Assembly: GCA_030374805.1 (NCBI GenBank)
Contig: JARGSG010000214.1
Coordinates: forward strand, 62,001 to 126,000
Length of the DNA stretch: 64,000 nucleotides
Direction: 5' to 3'
Source of the DNA: Gracilaria gracilis
Lineage: Eukaryota > Rhodophyta > Florideophyceae > Gracilariales > Gracilariaceae
Under the pieces are notes generated by a model. That model made no database searches and was not told the DNA's origin. It was given only the letters and a program-made list of their open reading frames with translations. Shown here piece by piece: positions 58,292-64,000 of this stretch. Made by a program: the position numbers and the translations under genes. How positions within the stretch are numbered: the stretch's first letter is position 1; every line of letters begins with the position of its first letter.

Positions 58292-61200
58292 GTCTTGAGC
58301 GCAGAATGCGACGGTGACGCGGTGGAGGCGGCAGCTGCGGCGTCAAAGGCGCGACGCCAATGCGGTGCGCGCGCTGGAACGCGCCGCTCGAGACCAGTTG
58401 CTCGCTGGACAATGTGTGTGCCACGTGTCCAGCATGACAGCAGTGTGTGCTGTACGCGTATGCGTATGCAGTGCGCACTGTATGCATCCGTTAAACGCAT
58501 GTGCGTGTGCATGCCATGCCGTCCACGTTGATGCCAAGAGGGCAACCGCCCATTCTGCAAAACTGCTCCGTCTGTCGTGTTCTTCATGGCGGGCGTCTCA
58601 CAAAAGATTACCAAGCCCGTCAGGTTTGTCGGAAATGTTCGTGTATTGAACCCTTTTAATCGTCTCGATTGAGCAACAAGAAAAAGCACCGGTGTTTTTT
58701 GATACGGCTTAGTATTTTGCTTGTGTTTCATCTAGAAAAAGGGGTGGACCCCAAAGCCAAATTGGTGCAACAATCAATTTGTTTTCCGCTGCCAACACAG
58801 TTTTAAACTGGTTCTTCACATAGCAGAACCGGTGGTGCACAGCAATGGCACCTATAATGCTCACATCGAGCACCAAACAAGCTGGTGTGATTCATCACTT
58901 GCCATCTTCCAACAACACCGTCACATACAACAACTGTTTCTCGAAAAATTGGCTCGAGGCCGTTTCGCAATCGTGTTCTTCTTCTCGGCCGCCAAATCAA
59001 CAGCCGAACCAACGAGAGGTGCCCCTTATTCTTCCACTAAAAGCACCTTGAGGTGTACAGACCAATCTAAAACGCTAGTTCGACACTAGGAAACAACCCG
59101 AAAAGCGCCTCTTTTTGATCACTTTAAAGAGGGTGAGAAGTTCCACCGTTTCCGGAAGCTGTAAATTTGTTCAATGGCGCCCCAAAGTGCTTTAAAAACT
59201 TATTTGATGACCATGTCAAAGCTTTCTTTTATTGCGTTCCACAAAGCAAAATACCAGTGGTTATCATGTACCGTCACGCGCCCTTTAAACCGCTGCGCCT
59301 GCCGCACTTCCATCTCGCGATGGCGATGTTCCGCGCCTGATGTTCGAAGGCAACGGAACGAAAGCAGTGTGCATTACCCGCCGGGATCCGCGTGCCACTG
59401 AGCGCAGGCGTGATCATCCACGGCTGCGCTCACGTTCCACGCATGTCATAATTGTGCGCACGCAAAACAATGCGGGAAGCGCTCTGCCAGCGGCTGGAAA
59501 GTGGCGGGCACGCAGCTGGCGATGTTCCGAGCGTTGATGGTTCGACACCAAGGACAGTGCTCACGGCGGCATCGTGGCGCGACACAAACGCTCAATTGGC
59601 TGGCTCGCCATTATTACGAGGACCGAGGGTCCGATGTGTTTGTTGCCACGTAGACAAAGGTGTACCCCATCGGGCCTATGGAGCGCAGCTGCAACTGCAC
59701 AAAGCTTACACGTTGCAAGGAAATCATGTAATCGCAATTGTAAAAAAGGTTCAAAAATATGTAAGGCTAACCGCAGCGCCATGATCAGTTGCCGAACATT
59801 GCCGATGCCGCCATTCAATCGTATCGCGCGTGACCGAGCTCTTGTTCGAGTGGCATCCGCCCCTCTAGCGTGTACATCCCCGTCCCCGTCGCGGCCATAA
59901 TGTGCTGTTCTACGTACGCTGCGCACCATTATATGATATAATAGCGTCCGATGCGACTGCTTGTGACACACTCTCCCGAGTCTAGAGCAACGTCCTTCAA
60001 GGACAGCTGTTTCTTCCAGATCATCCATATACATCATCCCCCTCATAGTTCACAATCTGAACAGCGCAGTTTGCTATTTGGCCTCATAGTTCAAAACAAT
60101 AGCTTGTTGAGTTCAACGTTACCCCAAGCTGGGAAACAACTCCTTTCTTTCTTTCCTTCTTGTCACTAAATTGTCAGCTATCTACGCACAAATCGTTTTG
60201 CTTTTCAGTGCTTGTCTCACCAATCCTTTACTTTGTTATACATTACTTGTTGCCTTCACACCAATCTCGCATTACATTTGTTGTGTATTCCTGTTTGCTT
60301 TCGCAACTGGCATACGTTCTTTCGATCAAATGCATCATTTTCACACGCGCGTATAAGTTTTGGAACGGGTACCAAATTCCAAGTCATTTACAGCTGATTG
60401 TTGGGTGCTAAATTGCGGCGCTGAAACAGCTGTGCTGCTAAGCAAAAGCAACACGCGTCGCATATCAACGCAAGAAACCAACCGTCAACGACGTTGGAAG
60501 CGGTGGGCGATGTGCACACCTTGAATATGCTGCAAAAGCACGCATTTGCACAATGGTGCCATCGCCGATCTCAAGAGGCTGCAGCCATGAACACACAGAC
60601 GTGTAGCGCGGTACAGTACCGCCTGCACATAAGAACTTGTTGCCAAAGAGGGTGGCGCTGGAATGGAAAAAAAGTTTCCAAAAGTTTTCACAACAACACG
60701 CGTTCAGCAAGGAGATAGCGCTTTCTGTGGCGAGAAGTGGCGAGATGATCAGTTGAATACACATGCACATGCGTTAGCCAGCTGTTTCCTGCCCGCGCAG
60801 TTTGTGTGATGGGCGCGTGTGATTGAGCAAGAGCAATGACAGTTGACGCATGTCAAAAGGTGACTTTATGAACTGTGTGGTTGTGCGTTTGTTCTGTACC
60901 TGTAGTAGAGCTTGATTGCGTTGCACGCGCGGGGTGTGATTGTGTGGAGCGTGCACATGGGCGTGTATGTTCATTGGTGGACATGTAGCACAGGCAAAGA
61001 CAGCGTTATTCGTAACCTCAAAAAAGAAGTTTGTAGCAATGGATGCAGTGTTATTGAAACAGAACCAAGATGAGCAGATGCGATGTGAACTGCTGACCGC
61101 AAGTGCCGGGAAACAGGCGGCATACAGCATATGTTGAAGCATTCGAAAGCGCGCATAGAAAAACAGCGAACAGAGCAACACGATTCGCGCTCAACATGAG

Positions 61201-61601
61201 CTCAAGGGCGACGAACGGTACGTAAACAAGGAAAGAGAAGTTTGACAAGACATAAACAAGGGCTAAGAAGGCGGTTACAAGACCGAGCGTTGATGGAAAG
61301 GCGGGTGGTTGGCGGGGGGTAAACACTAAACACTTTTTGTTGTTTTTGAGTACGGATATGATTAGCGGCACGGTTGAAGTTCGGGTGGGTGTGGTTAATT
61401 TGGGGGCGTGCTACAGCTGCAGGAGAGGGAGCAAAGCCGAGCGGGAAGCAATCACGAGACGCGGAACGGCGCGAAAAGGGCGGGCGGTGGGAGGGGCGTC
61501 AAACACGGAAAGCGCGCGGAGAAAGAAAAAGCTTTGCGCGAGAAAAGGAGCGGCGCGAAAGCGGCGCGGCGCTGATTGGCGAGCGCCACGCAGACGATGA
61601 C

Positions 61602-61653
<52 letters not shown>

Positions 61654-61674
61654 ATGCGGCGGCGGCGGCGGCGC
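61602..61674. repeat. GCG/GCC trinucleotide tract
   Basis: About 24 GGC/GCG triplets with one ATG-containing interruption. It keeps several frames open on both strands, which explains the large overlapping frames in this area. Confidence 0.9.
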
Positions 61675-62048
61675 TGGAACGGCGCGCGGCCGCAGAAGCG
61701 ATCGGCGGCGGCGGCGAGCGCGCGAGCAGGCGGGGCGGTTTCCGCGCGCGCCGGCGCCGGTCTGACGTCATGGGAGGACGGCGTGCGGGCGCCACCCAAG
61801 GCGCCGCGTGGCGCGTTGTATGGCGCAGCGGCGGCGGGCGGCGCGGCACCGCCGGCAGCGACGGCGCGCCAACGGTGCCAGCGGCGCCAACGCGGCTCTC
61901 CGCCCCGGCAGCGCGCGCGTGGCGGCGGCGCGCGCGCCGCTGGCGCCACCCGCGCCAGGGGGGTGGGTGCGCGCGCGCGCGTCACGCGCACGTGCGGCGC
62001 GCCGTGACCTGGCGCGTGCGGCGCGCGTGCCAAGTGCTCGTGCGCGCC

Positions 62049-62057
62049 GATAAAAAG
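62049..62057 (+). promoter_or_regulatory. TATA-like box
   Basis: GATAAAAAG lies about 100 bases before the ATG at 62156, within otherwise very GC-rich DNA, so it stands out. The CAA tract between them would be in the 5' UTR. Confidence 0.4.
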
Positions 62058-62092
62058 GGGCCCCAGTGGGCGCGCGCGCATCATCACCATCA

Positions 62093-62121
62093 GCAACAAC
62101 AACAACAACAACAACAACAAC
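62093..62121. repeat. CAA microsatellite in a probable 5' UTR
   Basis: About nine CAA triplets. CAA-rich leaders tend to be unstructured and easily scanned by ribosomes. Confidence 0.85.
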
Positions 62122-62155
62122 TGGCGCGCGCGCGCGGAGCAGCAGCAGCAGCAGC

Positions 62156-63070
62156 ATGTCGTCGTCGCCGCACTCGCGCTCTTCGTCGTCGTCTTCTTCG
62201 CCGCCGCACTCGCACTCGCACTCGCACTCGCACTCGCACTCGCACTCGCACTCGCGCATGCGGCGCTCACGCGGCGCCGCGTCGTCGTCAGCGTCGCCGT
62301 CGTGGTCGTCGTCAGCATCCGGCGCGCAGCGACTGCCGCCCGCCATGCACGCGGCGGTGGCCACGTTCGCGTCGCGCGTAGGCGCGCCGCGCCACGTACA
62401 GCCGGCGGGCTTTCGGGACTTTCGGGGCTGGCTGCTGCGGCTGAGCTCCGCGCAGGCGCAGCACGCATGGGACGAGCTGTTTGGCGCGGTGGCGCTGGCC
62501 GGCGGCGGCGACGCGCGCGCCATCCAGCTGCACAAGGTGCAGATGGTGCGCTCCATCGTGCGGCTGGTGGTGAAGCCGCGCGCGGACGAGAGCTCCAAGC
62601 TGGTGAGCACCAACGCCGGGCGGCAGGCCGGCAAGCCGCGCGGCTCCGGCTCCACGCTCATGTCAGTTTTGGACGAGCAGCTGCGGCGGTGGCAGCGCGC
62701 TCACGGCGCGTCGTGGGCGGGGTCGGCGTCGGCGGCGGCGGCGGCGGCGTCGGCGGCGGCGTCGGTGAGTTCGCCGTCGTCGGGGTCGTTTGTGCCGTGG
62801 TCGGCGTCGTCGAGCGCGACGCGGTCGCCGTCGCGGTCACGTGGAAGCGGCAGCGGCAGCGGCAGCGGCATGGCGGCGCCATTGAACCGGTCGTTCTCGT
62901 CGATTGGAAAGCGCGGGCGCGGGGGGTCGGGCAGCGGGGGCGAGCGGCTGCCGTCGCTACAGCAGCTGCTGCACGGGACGTCGGCGTCACAGGCGCCGCT
63001 GCCGTCGTTCCAGGAGCTGGACGACTCGATAGCGCGGCGCGGCGCGGCGCCCAAGGCGCGGCGGCGCTAG
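62156..63070 (+). CDS. Ser/His-rich protein with a conserved-looking core, unknown
   Basis: Protein of 304 residues. Residues 1-~50 are Ser-rich with a (HS)8 run coded by CACTCG repeats (about 62207-62254). Residues ~65-165 are the only ordinary sequence: PPAMHAAVATFASRVGAPRH, AGFRDFRGWLLRLSSAQAQHAWDELFGAV, AIQLHKVQMVRSIVRLVVKPR. Residues ~165-304 are Ser/Ala/Gly low complexity with short basic patches (GSGMAAPLNRSFSSIGKRGRG). No domain is recognised. The many repeats imply rapid length change. The ATG at 62156 follows a TATA-like box and CAA leader; a GTG further upstream is not used. Confidence 0.6.
   Translation: MSSSPHSRSSSSSSSPPHSHSHSHSHSHSHSHSRMRRSRGAASSSASPSWSSSASGAQRLPPAMHAAVATFASRVGAPRHVQPAGFRDFRGWLLRLSSAQAQHAWDELFGAVALAGGGDARAIQLHKVQMVRSIVRLVVKPRADESSKLVSTNAGRQAGKPRGSGSTLMSVLDEQLRRWQRAHGASWAGSASAAAAAASAAASVSSPSSGSFVPWSASSSATRSPSRSRGSGSGSGSGMAAPLNRSFSSIGKRGRGGSGSGGERLPSLQQLLHGTSASQAPLPSFQELDDSIARRGAAPKARRR
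62207..62254 (+). repeat. CACTCG hexamer repeat encoding a His-Ser run
   Basis: Eight copies of CACTCG in frame near the start of the Ser/His-rich gene. Confidence 0.9.
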
Positions 63071-63389
63071 TGACAGCTGTTAGATGTGGTAGAAGCGAAC
63101 AGGCTGGCTGTAAGCACATGATATTAATGCATTAATTATTCCACGCTCGGCGAGCATCACAGCGAGGCGTCGGCGCCTGTGAGTGCAGCCGCACGTGTGC
63201 GCGTATCGGCTGCAGCATGGCGCATCACACGCATGCACCAACCGGCGCGTGCCAAGTGGACGGCGTCGCAGCCGCGTGTGCGCCTTTGCACTCACACACA
63301 TAAGCTCGCAGGTTGCTCTCAGCTCGCAAGTTGCTCAGTTGGCCGCGCTCCGCGCCCGCGACGCGCCCGTGCTCACCTTCCCCAACCCC
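63071..63389. other. gap between two plus-strand genes
   Basis: Short region with the 3' UTR of the Ser/His-rich gene and the upstream region of the HAT/TPR gene. No gene. Confidence 0.45.
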
Positions 63390-64000
63390 ATGCGCGCGCC
63401 CTTGTTCGTGGCTGCCGCCGCGCCGCTGCCGCTGCTGCTGGCGCGCGCCCGCGCTGCGTGCTCGCCGCACGCCTGCGCCACGCGCCCGCCGCCGCCGCCG
63501 CCGCGTGAACAGCAACAGCAACAGCAACAGCAACCTTCATGCGACGCGCAGCGCATGACGGACAAGGTGCACGCGCACCTGCTAGAGGAGGAGCAAAAGC
63601 CGCTGGGTGGTGGTGGTGGTGCTGGTGGTGGTGGTGGTGCTGGTGGTGGTGGTGGTGATGGTGGTGGAAGGGCGTGTGCGCAGCCGCTGCAGCCGCTACC
63701 ACTGCAGCTGGACCTGCTCAACTACCGCGCGCGTCGGCAGATGTGGCGCGCGCCGCAGCGTGCCGAAGCGCTGTTCCAGCGCGCGGTGGCCATCAACGCG
63801 GCGGACGGGCGCGCGTGGCTCGGGCTGGCGCGTCTACGCGTGGCGGCGCGTAAACACGACGCGGCGCGCGCCACCTTCCGCGCCGGCGTGCGCGCGTCGC
63901 CGCGCAACGCGCACCTGCTGCAGGCGTGGGGCGTGTTTGAGCAGCGGCAGCGCTCAATGGCGCGCGCACACGCGCTGTTACGCGCGGCGGTGCGCGTGCA
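63390..64000 (+). CDS. HAT/TPR-repeat protein, HCF107-like, 3' partial
   Basis: Open to the right edge; about 203 residues are visible. The N-terminus (MRAPLFVAAAAPLPLLLARA) is a probable plastid transit peptide, followed by Pro, Gln and Gly runs coded by CCG, CAA/CAG and GGT tracts (63483-63660). From ~115 the sequence forms tandem helical hairpins: RAEALFQRAVAINAADGRAWLGLARLRVAARKHDAARATFRAGVRASPRNAHLLQAWGVFEQR. These fit HAT (half-a-TPR) repeats, as in HCF107/MRL1-type RNA-binding proteins that stabilise plastid transcripts. General TPR proteins remain possible. ATG at 63390 is the first in-frame Met near the transit-like segment. Confidence 0.65.
   Translation, partial: MRAPLFVAAAAPLPLLLARARAACSPHACATRPPPPPPREQQQQQQQQPSCDAQRMTDKVHAHLLEEEQKPLGGGGGAGGGGGAGGGGGDGGGRACAQPLQPLPLQLDLLNYRARRQMWRAPQRAEALFQRAVAINAADGRAWLGLARLRVAARKHDAARATFRAGVRASPRNAHLLQAWGVFEQRQRSMARAHALLRAAVRV

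Larger units (their letters stand above)
58292..62155. other. gene-poor stretch of 3.9 kb with microsatellites near its end
   Basis: No convincing gene. The longer frames (59561-60046 minus, 60774-61181 minus, 61051-61371 minus) either lack an ATG start for most of their length or have no domain. Towards the end GC rises sharply: a GCG trinucleotide tract at about 61602-61674, a GATAAAAAG TATA-like box at 62049-62057 and a CAA tract at 62093-62121 precede the next gene. Confidence 0.5.

Noticed and set aside
59561-60046. 161-codon minus-strand frame
   Set aside because: No domain, basic mixed composition, no promoter-like context; likely chance.
61051-61371. 106-codon hydrophobic minus-strand frame
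   Set aside because: Its start is GTG; the first in-frame ATG lies after most of the hydrophobic sequence, and there is no support.
61374-62661. Large overlapping frames on both strands (335, 338 and 297 codons)
   Set aside because: They come from the GCG tract and GC-rich DNA and translate to Arg/Ala/Cys low complexity without any domain.
1-64000. LTR retroelements, Polintons, other virus-like elements or CRISPR arrays
   Set aside because: No reverse transcriptase, integrase, capsid-like frame, long terminal repeats or spaced repeat array was seen.

Overview
The window looks like nuclear DNA of a photosynthetic eukaryote, most likely a unicellular red alga. This is inference. About thirty convincing protein genes are open from start to stop in one exon. 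Several carry plastid transit-like leaders (transketolase, a CURT1/CAAD thylakoid protein, a fibrillin). Others are core eukaryotic proteins (DDX6, 20S proteasome beta-7, FIGNL1-like AAA, TFIIIC subunits, SIL1). Genes lie on both strands with short gaps, apart from two nearly 4 kb gene-poor stretches. I saw no rRNA, convincing tRNA, CRISPR array, or LTR, Polinton or viral element.

Layout. 1-7 kb: a TFIIIC90-like gene cut by the left edge, a CURT1-like gene, a tiny mitochondrial-type membrane protein, an unknown type I membrane protein and a DDX6/Dhh1 helicase. 7-11.7 kb: AT-richer and gene-poor, except for a candidate 59-residue peptide gene with a TATA box and a pyrimidine-rich leader. 11.7-23 kb, all minus strand: a SIL1-like co-chaperone, a large NB-ARC-WD40 STAND protein, plastid transketolase and a double-AAA ATPase. 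23-28 kb: a zinc alcohol dehydrogenase, an intact pogo/Tigger-type DNA transposon with matching ends, and a short non-autonomous element with four copies of a 12-bp palindrome. 28-41 kb: a histidine phosphatase, a TFIIIC110-like WD40 protein, a Golgi-type glycosyltransferase, a large helical protein, tRNase Z and a neugrin-like protein. 41-58.3 kb: a free-standing HAD protein matching the SOQ1 HAD domain, a multi-zinc-finger protein, fibrillin, an unknown protein, a SET methyltransferase, an unknown plastid protein, a MOSC protein, FIGNL1, a second alcohol dehydrogenase and proteasome beta-7. 58.3-64 kb: a long gene-poor stretch, a Ser/His-rich unknown protein and a HAT/TPR protein cut by the right edge.

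The most interesting item is the 1483-residue STAND NTPase at 13526-17977. It has a helical N-terminal domain, an NB-ARC core with a changed MHD-like motif, a helical spacer and WD40 repeats. Its last WD40 blade is split by an in-frame hexanucleotide minisatellite. This layout matches animal APAF1 and the fungal HET/NACHT-WD40 cell-death and incompatibility genes, so it is a candidate innate-immunity or cell-death receptor. Other themes are pyrimidine-rich leaders before several start codons, GC-rich 5' ends fading into AT-richer 3' ends, and two diverged alcohol dehydrogenases 31 kb apart. Starts were chosen as the first ATG that gives a sensible N-terminus; many frames stay open further upstream only because GC-rich DNA has few stops.
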